Shown here in pieces: positions 33,729-43,545 of a stretch of 64,000 bases of DNA. Location: the NCBI RefSeq assembly GCF_001634365.1, contig NZ_CP014578.1, positions 4,340,001 to 4,404,000 of the forward strand, given 5' to 3'. The first letter of the stretch is position 1, and each line of letters begins with the position of its first letter. Source of the stretch: Paraburkholderia phytofirmans OLGA172 (lineage in GTDB: Bacteria > Pseudomonadota > Gammaproteobacteria > Burkholderiales > Burkholderiaceae). Position numbers and translations under genes: made by a program. The notes below the pieces were generated by a model that was not told where the DNA came from, made no database searches, and saw only the letters and a list, made by a program, of their open reading frames with translations.

Positions 33729-35534
33729 ATGGAACATCAATCCTACCCTGACCCCGCACGCACCAACGCCTCCTCCTCCGCTTACCTCATCTCGCTCATC
33801 AACTCCGCGCTCCAAGCGCACCAGGCCGGTCGTCTCGATGCCGCCGAACCCTTCTATCGCGAAGCCCTTGCGCTCGATCCCGCGCATGCCGAAGCGCTGC
33901 ACTACTTCGGCGTGCTGCAACATCAGCGAGGCGACCACGTCTTTGCTGCCGAGTTGATGGGCGAAGCGCTCAAACTCGATCGCACCGACGCCGTCTGCTG
34001 GAGCAACCGCGGCCTCGTGGCTGCCGCGCTCGGCCATCCCCAGGAAGCAATGATCTGCTATGACCAGGCGTTGCAACTGCAGCCGAATTTCGCCGACGCA
34101 CGCAACAACTTCGGGGTCGCGCTGCAAGCGCAAGGCGCGTTTGACGAAGCGATCGGGCAGTATCGGCTGGCGCTGGCGGTGAATCCGTCGCTGGTCGATA
34201 CGCATCTGAACCTCGGCACGGCGTTGAACAAGCTCGGCCGCTACGATGAAGCGCTGGTCTGCTATCAACACGCGATGGCGCTCGACCCGCACTCGGCGGA
34301 AGCGCATTTCAATGCGGGCAACGCGTACGACGCACAGGGCGATCACGTCGCAGCCATCGCCAGTTTCGAACGGGCACTGGCATTGCGCGGCGACTATGCC
34401 GAGGCGCACATCAACCTGGGCAGCCTGATCGGCAAGCTCGGCGACTATGCCGGCGCAGAATCGCAGTATCGGCATGCGGTCGCACTCAAGCCGAACCCCA
34501 CGAATCTGGTTTGCCTCGGTGGCTCGCTCGGCGCGCAGGGCCGCCTGGATGAAGAGGAAGGCTTCTACCGTCATGCGCTGGCGCTCGATCCCAACTACGC
34601 GGACGCGCATCAGAACCTCGCGTGGCTGTTACTCAAGCGCGGCGATTACCAACAGGGCTGGGCGGAGTTTGCAAAGCGCTGGCGCAAGAGCGACTACGAA
34701 GCGATCGCCGTGCCGGGTGTTGCCGAGTGGCATGGCGAGCCGCTTGCCGGACGCCGTCTGCTGCTGGTCGGCGAACAGGGTTTCGGCGACCACTTCCAGT
34801 TTCTGCGCTATGCGCGTGTGCTCGAGCAACTCGGCGCCACGGTCGATATCTGTGTGCGCGAGCCGCTGCTGCCGCTGGCCGGGCGCATCCCGGGAGTGCA
34901 TCGCGCGCTTAGCGGCACGCCCGACGGCCAGTACGATTTCTGGGTGCCGATGATGAGCGTGCCGTCGTGCGTCGGCACCGAACTGTCGACAATTCCCGCG
35001 GATGTGCCGTATGTGTTCGCCGACAAGGCCAAGATCAAGGCATGGCGCAAGCGGGTGGACGCAGCCGGCAAAGCAAAACGCAAAGTGGGTCTGGTGTGGT
35101 CCGGCAGCCCGACGTTTGGCAATGACCGTTATCGCTCGATGCCACTGGCCGAGCTGAGCACGCTAAGCGAGCTGAAAGACGTCGCGTGGTACGCGCTGCA
35201 GAAAGGCCCGGCGCACGATCAGCTGGCTGGTGCGCCCGAAGCTTTCCGCGCCCACGATTTCACCGCCGATCTGCATAACTTCGACGACACTGCCGCGCTC
35301 ATCATGAATCTCGATCTGGTGATTGCCGTGGACACCGGCGTGGCGCACCTGGCTGCCGCGCTGGGCAAGCCGGTGTGGGTACTGCTGCCCGCCAACTCGG
35401 ACTGGCGCTGGCTCGAAGAGCACGCCGATTCGCCGTGGTATCCGGCAATGAAATTGTTCCGGCAGGCGAGGTTGGGCGATTGGGCGCCGGTGGTCAAACG
35501 TGTGTCGGAAGAACTACGCGACGGCAGTCTATAA
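33729..35534 (+). CDS. TPR-repeat protein with C-terminal glycosyltransferase-like domain
   Basis: 601 residues from ATG 33729. Residues about 25-330 are eight or nine tetratricopeptide repeats (for example AALGHPQEAMICYDQALQLQ, LGRYDEALVCYQHAMALDPH). Residues 330-600 resemble a GT-B glycosyltransferase end (GRRLLLVGEQGFGDHFQFLR; RKVGLVWSGSPTFGNDRYRS; then ALIMNLDLVIAVDTGVAHLA and ALGKPVWVLLP), as in the bacterial OGT/SPINDLY-like and heptosyltransferase-related proteins. No signal peptide. Acceptor unknown; candidates include protein O-glycosylation or surface glycans. It is not clearly linked to neighbours, although flagellar genes occur 28 kb away. Confidence 0.85.
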   Translation: MEHQSYPDPARTNASSSAYLISLINSALQAHQAGRLDAAEPFYREALALDPAHAEALHYFGVLQHQRGDHVFAAELMGEALKLDRTDAVCWSNRGLVAAALGHPQEAMICYDQALQLQPNFADARNNFGVALQAQGAFDEAIGQYRLALAVNPSLVDTHLNLGTALNKLGRYDEALVCYQHAMALDPHSAEAHFNAGNAYDAQGDHVAAIASFERALALRGDYAEAHINLGSLIGKLGDYAGAESQYRHAVALKPNPTNLVCLGGSLGAQGRLDEEEGFYRHALALDPNYADAHQNLAWLLLKRGDYQQGWAEFAKRWRKSDYEAIAVPGVAEWHGEPLAGRRLLLVGEQGFGDHFQFLRYARVLEQLGATVDICVREPLLPLAGRIPGVHRALSGTPDGQYDFWVPMMSVPSCVGTELSTIPADVPYVFADKAKIKAWRKRVDAAGKAKRKVGLVWSGSPTFGNDRYRSMPLAELSTLSELKDVAWYALQKGPAHDQLAGAPEAFRAHDFTADLHNFDDTAALIMNLDLVIAVDTGVAHLAAALGKPVWVLLPANSDWRWLEEHADSPWYPAMKLFRQARLGDWAPVVKRVSEELRDGSL

Positions 35535-35539
35535 AACCT

Positions 35540-35573
35540 GCGCTGCGCAGATTCGGGCGTCTCCGCGCAGCGC
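35540..35573 (+). terminator. Hairpin after the TPR-glycosyltransferase gene
   Basis: GCGCTGCGC ... GCGCAGCGC, perfect 9-bp arms with a 16-base loop, six bases after the stop; weak T content downstream (CTTCTCAACC). It may be a factor-assisted end. Confidence 0.45.
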
Positions 35574-35618
35574 CTTCTCAACCCCTTCTGCGCAGACAGA
35601 ATGCCGCGGTGCCGCGCC

Positions 35619-35876
35619 CTAAGGACGACGGCGCTGTTGCGCCAGCATGTAGGCGCGCAACAACTTGTTGATGCGCGTCTGATAGCCCGCCCCCTGTTCT
35701 TTGAACCAACTCAGCACATCCGCATCCAGGCGCATCGTCACAGCCTGTTTGGGCGGAACGTGCAGCTCAGCGCGGTCAAAAAAATCGTCACCCAATTCAG
35801 GCACGTCACTCGTGTCGATGTGCGCGTCGCCTGCCTTTGCAAGTCGCTTCCAGTCCGTTCCTGACGTTTTACCCAT
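35619..35876 (-). CDS. brnA: BrnA-family antitoxin
   Basis: 85 residues. The C-terminal ribbon-helix-helix is visible at PKQAVTMRLDADVLSWFKEQ, GAGYQTRINKLLRAYM, the hallmark of BrnA. The N-terminus (SDVPELGDDFFDRAELHVPP) wraps the toxin in known complexes. It lies 42 bases after brnT on the same strand, in the usual toxin-first order. BrnA both neutralises BrnT and represses the shared promoter. Confidence 0.92.
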   Translation of the reverse strand: MGKTSGTDWKRLAKAGDAHIDTSDVPELGDDFFDRAELHVPPKQAVTMRLDADVLSWFKEQGAGYQTRINKLLRAYMLAQQRRRP

Positions 35877-35918
35877 AATTTCGCCTCTGCTCGTTTCCAG
35901 CCATTGCCACGGTGCAAG

Positions 35919-36197
35919 TCAATTCCAGACGCTGTACTTGTAGCGTTTGACCTCGTGCTTCGTCGCCTTGCGGGCCGAAATGATACGGACCACATCGGCA
36001 CTGCGTTCGACGTACACCACCACACCGACGATGGCGGCCATCCAGCCTAGCGCGATCCAGCGATCCTCGCCGTAATCTTCCCGCTGGTCTATCGCCGTCA
36101 GCACCGGGTGATCGAACACGTCGACAGCATCGCTGAAGTCGATGCCATGCTTACGAATGTTGATTTGATTCTTGACTTCGTCCCATTCAAACCGCAC
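35919..36197 (-). CDS. brnT: BrnT-family ribonuclease toxin
   Basis: 92 residues from the GTG at 36197, giving the usual BrnT start (M)RFEWDEVKNQINIRKHGIDF. Further blocks: SDAVDVFDHPVLTAIDQRED, YGEDRWIALG and RIISARKATKHEVKRYKYSV. The family is a RelE-like RNase that slows translation. An ATG nine codons upstream (36224) gives a longer frame but sits within three bases of a TATGAT -10-like box (36232-36227), so ribosomes could not use it if that promoter is real. The length of 92 also matches the family. Confidence 0.88.
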   Translation of the reverse strand: MRFEWDEVKNQINIRKHGIDFSDAVDVFDHPVLTAIDQREDYGEDRWIALGWMAAIVGVVVYVERSADVVRIISARKATKHEVKRYKYSVWN

Positions 36198-36205
36198 ACA
36201 GCACC

Positions 36206-36227
36206 TGTATTGACGTCTGTACATACA
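36206..36227. promoter_or_regulatory. Inverted repeat, probable brnTA operator
   Basis: TGTAT ... ATACA with a 12-base centre containing GACGTC, directly ahead of brnT and next to the -10-like TATGAT. BrnA is known to repress its own promoter at a palindrome, so this is a natural candidate. Confidence 0.45.
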
Positions 36228-36365
36228 TCATAGCATGCGCAGGCATCCTATGGGCGTGTGAGCCGCGAGCAGTTTGCGGCGCACGTCAGCGTCGGACTGG
36301 CTGTCGAAATACCGGTTCCTGTTCTGGCCGGACGGCCTACCCCGGTTAGGATTGTGGTCGGCCAT
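36228..36365 (-). other. 45-codon open frame upstream of brnTA, uncertain
   Basis: Frame MADHNPNRGRPSGQNRNRYF, then DSQSDADVRRKLLAAHT, to a stop at the brnT promoter. The opening vaguely recalls DUF3606-type small proteins (MAD...RG.QDRSRI) but the match breaks off early. It may be a remnant or a chance frame. Confidence 0.2.
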
Positions 36366-36397
36366 TACGCTTGCCTCGCGTAAGGCTCAGACGAACC

Positions 36398-37541
36398 TCA
36401 CCCCGCATCCACCACGAACCCGTGCTGCCGCAAAAGCTGCAGCACACCCTTGCGGCCGCCCAGATGCAATGCACCGATTGCCACGAACACCGGCTTGTTC
36501 GGGCCCGCGATCAGCAGCATCCGTGACACGAAGCGCCGGTTGCGCTCGTACACGATCCTGTTGTCGATCGAATCGGAGATGCGCTTGTCGCGCGCCAGCT
36601 TTTCGGACTTCGCGGCCTGCCAGGCCGCAATCGCATCGGCATCCCCCACTTGCCACAGGCGATGCAACGTCTTCACATCGTCGACGTTTTCCGCGGGTGT
36701 CTGCACCAGGTCCTGCGCAAGCATTTCGCGCTGCTGCGCGAGCGTGAGTCCGGTGAACGCGCGCATCTGCTGATGCAGCGTCTCGAGACCGATGATCTTG
36801 CCGCGCGTCCTGATATACACGTTCTGCAATTGCGCTTCCGTGCCGTACTCGGTCTGCAAGCCGGCGCTCAACGAATCGTAGGTCTCGACCACCAGGGACG
36901 CGAGCCACGGCCGCATCTTCTTGATTTCATCCAGGGCAGCGGGATTGCCGCGCAGACGCATGGCCAGCTTGCGCCACACAGGCTCGGGCAGCAGGCCCGG
37001 CAGACAGTCACGGCGGCATACGCCGTACTTCGACACGTCGTCTTGCGAGACCAGCAGTTCGTCGGGTGAGAGTTCGAGCGCCAGCGTCGGCGAGGCCGCC
37101 AGTGCGCCGAGAATCGGCGCGCGGAACGGTTGCCCGGGCGGATAGTCCGCCGGATCGCCGACGTGCAACGTGCCGAGTACGTAGATGGTCGTGGTGCCGC
37201 GTGTCGCGACATAGAACGGCATGCGCGCCGGTTGCGTGCGCACCGGGCCGCTCGCCGTGGTGCCCGGCGTGGCGGGCGGCGGATTGAAACCCGGCAAGGT
37301 GGCGCGCGATGGCGCCGGCAGACTGGGCACCGGCATCGCCGGCCGCCCCGCCTGAGCGGGCGAATTGGCGGCCGCCCCACCGGCATGCGCGACGCCGATC
37401 GGCCCCGCGCCCAGATGAAAAACAGAACATACGCCGAGGAGCGCGGCACCGGTCAGTGCAAACGCTCCCCAGCGCCGCGCGAAAGCAGCGTGGCGGCCAC
37501 CCTCACGCGAGCGGCGCGCAAGACGACGCGCCGCCACTGCA

Positions 37542-37549
<8 letters not shown>
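36398..37549 (-). CDS. TraB/GumN-family exported protein
   Basis: 383 residues from ATG 37549, which overlaps the DppF stop by eight bases. A hydrophobic segment (FALTGAALLGVCSVFHLGAG) after a basic lead acts as signal or anchor, followed by a Pro/Ala linker. The domain has the TraB markers TIYVLGTLHVGDPADYPPGQ near its start and KPVFVAIGALHLGGRKGVLQ near its end, with GxxH histidines of a tiki/erythromycin-esterase-like metallohydrolase fold. Activity in bacteria is unproven. It is likely expressed with the Dpp transporter genes upstream on this strand. Confidence 0.87.
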
Positions 37550-38557
<1,008 letters not shown>

Positions 38558-38561
<4 letters not shown>

Positions 38562-39643
38562 CGTGCGCCTCCATGGGTGTGAACGTTGGCGTCGCCGCTC
38601 AGGTTCAGCGGTTTGATGCAGCGCACGCGCGCCACTTCAGCATGACCTTGCATCGGCGCCAGTGCGGGGCGCGCCTTCATGCAGTCGTCGACCACGTATT
38701 TGCAGCGCGGCGCGAAGAGACAGCCTTTGGGACGGTCGTCGCGCCCCGGCACCATGCCCGGCAGTGCAGCGAGCCGCACCGCGCCGACATTGTGCTCGGG
38801 AATCGCCGCCAGCAACGCCTCCGTGTACGGATGATGCGGCGCGGCGAAGATATCCGGCACCCGGTTGGTTTCGATCAACTCGCCAGCGTACATGACCGCG
38901 ACGCGCTGTGCGACCTCGGACACCACCGCCAGATCGTGCGAGATCAGCACGAGCGCCATGCCGCGTTCCTTCTGCAGCTTCATCAGCAGCTCCATGATCT
39001 GCGCCTGGATCGTCACGTCGAGCGCGGTGGTCGGTTCGTCGGCGATCAGCAGCTTCGGATTGCAGGCGATCGCCATCGCGATCATCACGCGCTGGTTCAT
39101 GCCGCCCGACATCTGATGCGGGAACGACGTGATGCGGCCCTTCGCGTCCGGAATGCCGACCTGGTCGAGCAACTCCAGCGCGCGTTTGTCCAACGCGCTG
39201 CCGTGCAGGCCTTCGTGCAGCTTCAACACTTCCTTGATCTGATAGCCGACCGTGTAGCTCGGATTCAGACTGGTGAGCGCGTCCTGGAACACCATCGCGA
39301 TGTCTTTGCCGATGATCTTGCGACGCTCTCTTGCCGATGCCTTCAGCAAATTCTTGCCGTTGAAGGTGATCTCGTCCGCGGTGACTTTGCCCGGTGCGTC
39401 GATCAGGCCCATCAGCGCCATCATCGTCACGCTTTTGCCCGAACCCGATTCGCCGACTACGCCGAGCACTTCGCCGGGCGCGACATCGAGGTTGATCCGG
39501 TCGACCGCGGGCAGGCCGTTGAAGTCCACCGACAGATTGCGGATGGTCAATAGATTGCTGTCAGTACGCGCACGGCCGCCCGAAGCGTGCTGACCCGCCC
39601 CCTCGGGGGGCAGCGAATGAAGTGAGCGTGGGGGTTGTGTCAT
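38558..39643 (-). CDS. dppD: Dipeptide/oligopeptide ABC transporter ATP-binding protein (DppD-like)
   Basis: 361 residues. Walker [11 protein letters not shown], signature [14 protein letters not shown], Walker [21 protein letters not shown], and the Cys-containing end [20 protein letters not shown]. The N-terminal 30 residues ([20 protein letters not shown]) are an extension without a recognised role; translation may instead start later, at TTG or GTG before [10 protein letters not shown]. One base separates it from the DppC stop at 39645. Confidence 0.93.
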
Positions 39644-39644
39644 G

Positions 39645-40562
39645 TCATGCCATCCGTTTCAGTTTGGGGTCGAGTGCGTCGCGCAGCCCGTCGCCGAGCA
39701 GATTGATCGCGAGCACCGAGATCAGGATGGAAAGACCCGGCATCGTGACGATCCACCAGGCGCTATCGATATAGTCGCGCGCCGAAGCCAGCATCGCGCC
39801 CCACTCCGCCGACGGCGGTTGCACGCCGAGACCGAGGAAGCCGAGCGCCGCGGCATCGAGAATCGCCGACGAAAAGCCCAGCGTAGCCTGCACGATCAGC
39901 GGTGCGGTGCAGTTCGGCAGCACTTGCGAGAACATCAGACGCAGCGTGCTTGCGCCAGCAACGCGCGAAGCCGTCACATACTCTTTCTGCAATTCGCCTT
40001 GTGCCGAAGCACGCGTCAAACGCACATAACCCGGCAACGCGACGATCGCAATCGCCAGCATCGTGTTGACGAGGCCCGGACCGATGATCGCGACCACCGC
40101 GACTGCGAGCAGCAGCGAAGGCAATGCGAGCAGCACGTCCATGATGCGCATGATCGGCGTATCGGCCCACTTCTCGAAGAACGCCGCGATCAAGCCGAGC
40201 ACGACGCCCGGAATCAGCGCGAGCACCACCGAGACGAAGCCGATCCAGAACGACAGCCGCGCGCCGTACATCAAACGCGAGAGGATGTCGCGGCCCGCTT
40301 CGTCGGTGCCGAGAATGAACTTCCAGTTGCCGCCGTCGAGCCATGCGGGCGGGATCTTCACGAAGTCGCGATACTGCTCGATCGGGCTGTGCGGCGCGAT
40401 CAACGGCGCAAAGATCGCGATGAAAATCAACACCAGCACGATGATGCCGGCGCCGACTGCGCCACGATTGCGCGAGAAATTCGCCCAGAACTCGCGGGCG
40501 GCGATGGCGCGGCCGCCGGGCGGCGTCACCGCTGTGGGGACTGTATTTTGAATGTCTGCCAT
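39645..40562 (-). CDS. dppC: Dipeptide ABC transporter permease (DppC-like)
   Basis: 305 residues: an N-terminal cytosolic lead and helix ([20 protein letters not shown]), the periplasmic PHSPIEQY loop typical of DppC/OppC, then [20 protein letters not shown] and five more helices with the EAA loop at [20 protein letters not shown]. It forms the membrane channel with DppB, six bases upstream of it. Peptide specificity lies in the binding proteins. Confidence 0.94.
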   Translation of the reverse strand: MADIQNTVPTAVTPPGGRAIAAREFWANFSRNRGAVGAGIIVLVLIFIAIFAPLIAPHSPIEQYRDFVKIPPAWLDGGNWKFILGTDEAGRDILSRLMYGARLSFWIGFVSVVLALIPGVVLGLIAAFFEKWADTPIMRIMDVLLALPSLLLAVAVVAIIGPGLVNTMLAIAIVALPGYVRLTRASAQGELQKEYVTASRVAGASTLRLMFSQVLPNCTAPLIVQATLGFSSAILDAAALGFLGLGVQPPSAEWGAMLASARDYIDSAWWIVTMPGLSILISVLAINLLGDGLRDALDPKLKRMA

Positions 40563-40568
40563 GGTCCG

Positions 40569-41579
40569 TTACCTCGTATGGCGGATGCGCGGGTTCAACA
40601 CGCCGTACAGCAAATCAACGACGAGGTTCACGACGATCACCAGCGTAGCGATCATCAGAATACCGCCCTGCACTACCGGATAGTCGCGCCGGCTGATCGC
40701 GTCGATCAGCCATTTGCCGATGCCCGGCCATGAAAACAGCGTCTCGGTCAGCACCGCGCCGGCCAGCAGCGTGCCGACCTGCAAGCCGATCACGGTCACG
40801 ACCGGAATCAGCGCGTTACGCAATGCGTGCACGACGATTACCCGCCCAGGCGACAAGCCCTTCGCACGCGCAGTGCGGATGTAATCCTCGCGCAGCACTT
40901 CGAGCATCGACGAACGCGTCATCCGCGCGACAACCGCGAGCGGAATCGTGCCAAGCACAATGGCCGGCAGGATCAGATGGCTGAGCGCGGATTTGAACGC
41001 GCCTGCGTCGGTGGACATCAACGCGTCGATCAGCATGAAGCCAGTCACGTGCGGAATGTCGTATTCGACCGCGATGCGGCCCGACACCGGCGTCCAGCCG
41101 AGGTCCACGGAAAAGAACATGATGAGGATCAAGCCCCACCAGAAGATCGGCATCGAGTAGCCGGTCAGCGCCGTGCCCATCACGCCGTGATCGACCACCG
41201 TGCCACGCCTGAGGGCCGCGAACACGCCCGCTGGAAGGCCGACGATCAAAGCGAACATCATGGCGCACATCGACAGTTCGACCGTAGCGGGGAAGCGTGC
41301 GAGGAATTCGCCCATCACGCTGGTATTGGTGATGATCGAGGTGCCGAGGTCGCCGTGCACGGCGCGGCCGACATAGTGGACGTATTGCATGGGCAAGGAC
41401 TCGTCGAGCCCGAGCCGGTGCATCGCGGCGGCATGCATGGCCGGATCGACGCCGCGCTCGCCCATCATCACTTCGATGGGGTCGCCCGGTATCAGGTGAA
41501 TCAGCGCAAACGCGAGGATTGTGATGCCGATGAAGGTCGGTATCACCATGCCGACGCGGCGCAAAACAAAGCGGAACAT
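40569..41579 (-). CDS. dppB: Dipeptide ABC transporter permease (DppB-like)
   Basis: 336 residues. FRFVLRRVGMVIPTFIGITI and LIPGDPIEVMMGERGVDP are the DppB N-terminal signature; the EAA loop is MTRSSMLEVLREDYIRTARA, then KGLSPGRVIVVHALRNALIP. Six transmembrane helices. It is the first permease gene of the B-C-D-F order, 132 bases after the first binding-protein gene on the same strand. Confidence 0.94.
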   Translation of the reverse strand: MFRFVLRRVGMVIPTFIGITILAFALIHLIPGDPIEVMMGERGVDPAMHAAAMHRLGLDESLPMQYVHYVGRAVHGDLGTSIITNTSVMGEFLARFPATVELSMCAMMFALIVGLPAGVFAALRRGTVVDHGVMGTALTGYSMPIFWWGLILIMFFSVDLGWTPVSGRIAVEYDIPHVTGFMLIDALMSTDAGAFKSALSHLILPAIVLGTIPLAVVARMTRSSMLEVLREDYIRTARAKGLSPGRVIVVHALRNALIPVVTVIGLQVGTLLAGAVLTETLFSWPGIGKWLIDAISRRDYPVVQGGILMIATLVIVVNLVVDLLYGVLNPRIRHTR

Positions 41580-41711
41580 GGTTCGTCCCTATGGTCTTGA
41601 TGAAGAAAAAACGCAACCGGCGACGAGGGCTTGTGACCCCGGCCGCCGGACCATTTCGACCAGTTTTCTAACCGTGCGAAAAGCTACTGCGTAAGCTTGA
41701 CTGTATTACCT

Positions 41712-43340
41712 TTACTTGACGCTGACGCCGTCGAAGCGCGCATAACCGAGCGGCTCGATGCGCATGTCGACCACCTTCTTGCTGACAGGCTGGTACACGG
41801 TCGAGTGAGCGATCGGCGAGAACGGCAGCTGCTGCGCGAAGATCTGCTGCGCCTGCATGTATGCCGTCGTACGCGCGCCTTGATCGGACGTGACGCGGCC
41901 CTTCTGGATCAGATCGTCGAACGGCTTGTAGCACCACTTCGAGAAGTTATTGCCGTTGATTGCTTCGCAGCCGAGCAGCGTGCCGAGCCAGTTGTCCGGA
42001 TCGCCGTTGTCGCCGGTCCAGCCGATCAGCATCGTGTCGTCTTCACCCGCGTGAGCGCGCTTGATGTACTCGCCCCATTCATACGTGACGATCTTCGCCT
42101 TCACGCCGATCTTGGCCCAGTCGGCCTGGATCATTTCCGCCATCAGACGGGCATTCGGGTTGTACGCGCGTTGCACCGGCATCGCCCACAGCGTGATGTC
42201 GAAGCCGTTCGGAAAGCCGGCCTTCGCCAGCAGTGCCTTGGCCTTGTCCGTATCGTAGGACGCGCTCTTCAGGTTTTTGTCATACGACCATTGGGTCGGC
42301 GGCATCGGGTTCGTCGCGGCCTGGCCTGCGCCTTGATACACCGACTCGATGATCGCCTTCTTGTTGATCGCCATGTCGAGCGCCTGACGCACTTCGAGCT
42401 TGTCGACCGGCTTGTGCGTCACGTTGTACGCGAGGTAGCCGAGGTTGAAGCCCGGCTGCGACGGCATGTCGATGTTCGCTTCAGCCTTCAGCGGCGCGAT
42501 GTCGGCAGGACGCGGATAGCTCATCACCTGGCATTCGTCGCGCTTGATCTTCTGCACGCGCACGCCGGCATCCGGCGTGATCGAGAAGATCAGCTTCGAG
42601 ATCTTCACTGTGTTCGGCTTCCAGTAATCCGGATTGCCGTCGAAGCGGATCGTCGCGTCCTTCGTGTAGCTGCGGAAGATGAACGGGCCCGTGCCGACCG
42701 GATACTGGTTGATGTCGGCAGCCTTGCCGGCCTTCATCAGCTGGTCGCCATATTCACCCGACAGGATCGACGCGTATTCCATCGCCAGATTCTGGATGAA
42801 CGGCGCGTTAACTTCCTTCAGCGTGAACTTGACCGTGTACGGATCGACCTTTTCGACGCTGGTGATCAGCTTGTCGAGGCCCATGTCGGTGAAGTACGGA
42901 AACTGCACCGGATACGCCTTATGGAATGCCGAGTTCGGGTCCAGCATGCGCTGGAACGTGAACACGACGTCGTCCGCATTGAATTCGCGCGTCGGCTTGA
43001 AGAACGACGTGGTCTGGAACTTCACGCCATGACGCAGATGGAACGTGTACGTCTTGCCGTCCGCAGACACTTCCCACTTTTCGGCGAGGCCCGGCTCGAC
43101 CTTGGTGCCGCCGCGCTCGAATTCGACGAGACGGTTGTAGACGGTGAAAGTGTTAGCCGTGAAATCGGTGCCCGTGGTGTATTGGGCCGGATCGAAACCC
43201 GCAGGGCTGCCTTCTGAGCAGTAAACCAGGGTTTTATTCGGAATCTCGGCGCGCGCGACACTTGCGCCCACCATTGACGCCGCTGCAGCAGCGACGAGCG
43301 TCGTAACACGCGCGGCGCGCAACAGGTTGTTTTGCTTCAT
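41712..43340 (-). CDS. Dipeptide ABC transporter substrate-binding protein (DppA-like), copy 1
   Basis: 542 residues with a Sec signal peptide (cleavage after VARA-E). SBP family 5: KTLVYCSEGSPAGFDPAQYT at the mature start, EKWEVSADGKTYTFHLRHGV, FTFQRMLDP, DMAINKKAIIESVYQGAGQA, and YEWGEYIKRAHAGEDDTMLI. It captures peptides in the periplasm and delivers them to DppBC. It is a close paralog of the gene ending at 43546, with which it shares nearly all blocks. The 205-base gap between them contains a hairpin at 43465-43496. Confidence 0.94.
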   Translation of the reverse strand: MKQNNLLRAARVTTLVAAAAASMVGASVARAEIPNKTLVYCSEGSPAGFDPAQYTTGTDFTANTFTVYNRLVEFERGGTKVEPGLAEKWEVSADGKTYTFHLRHGVKFQTTSFFKPTREFNADDVVFTFQRMLDPNSAFHKAYPVQFPYFTDMGLDKLITSVEKVDPYTVKFTLKEVNAPFIQNLAMEYASILSGEYGDQLMKAGKAADINQYPVGTGPFIFRSYTKDATIRFDGNPDYWKPNTVKISKLIFSITPDAGVRVQKIKRDECQVMSYPRPADIAPLKAEANIDMPSQPGFNLGYLAYNVTHKPVDKLEVRQALDMAINKKAIIESVYQGAGQAATNPMPPTQWSYDKNLKSASYDTDKAKALLAKAGFPNGFDITLWAMPVQRAYNPNARLMAEMIQADWAKIGVKAKIVTYEWGEYIKRAHAGEDDTMLIGWTGDNGDPDNWLGTLLGCEAINGNNFSKWCYKPFDDLIQKGRVTSDQGARTTAYMQAQQIFAQQLPFSPIAHSTVYQPVSKKVVDMRIEPLGYARFDGVSVK

Positions 43341-43464
43341 GTTTCCTCCAGGTTCGGGGCCGGCTTCCGCCGGCGTAGCGCGATCTTACTTGAGCTTGGC
43401 TCACACCAACAAGCGGAGGAAAATACCCCTGTTGACGATGGGAAACAGTTGGGGCATAAGGACG

Positions 43465-43496
43465 GCCGCACGCCGGCGCTGGCCGGAGCGTGCGGC
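43465..43496 (-). terminator. Hairpin between the two binding-protein genes
   Basis: GCCGCACG ... CGTGCGGC with GC-rich centre, 50 bases after the stop of the upstream binding-protein gene (minus strand). No T run, so it might attenuate or stabilise the upstream message rather than fully end it. Confidence 0.4.
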
Positions 43497-43545
43497 GCCA
43501 GGGGCGGGGCTCGGCAAAAAGCGGCCCACGGGTCGTTGCCGGCGG

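Noticed and set aside
43341..43545. A riboswitch or small RNA between the two Dpp binding-protein genes
   Set aside because: Only a GC-rich hairpin without a T run was found; no promoter or known motif.
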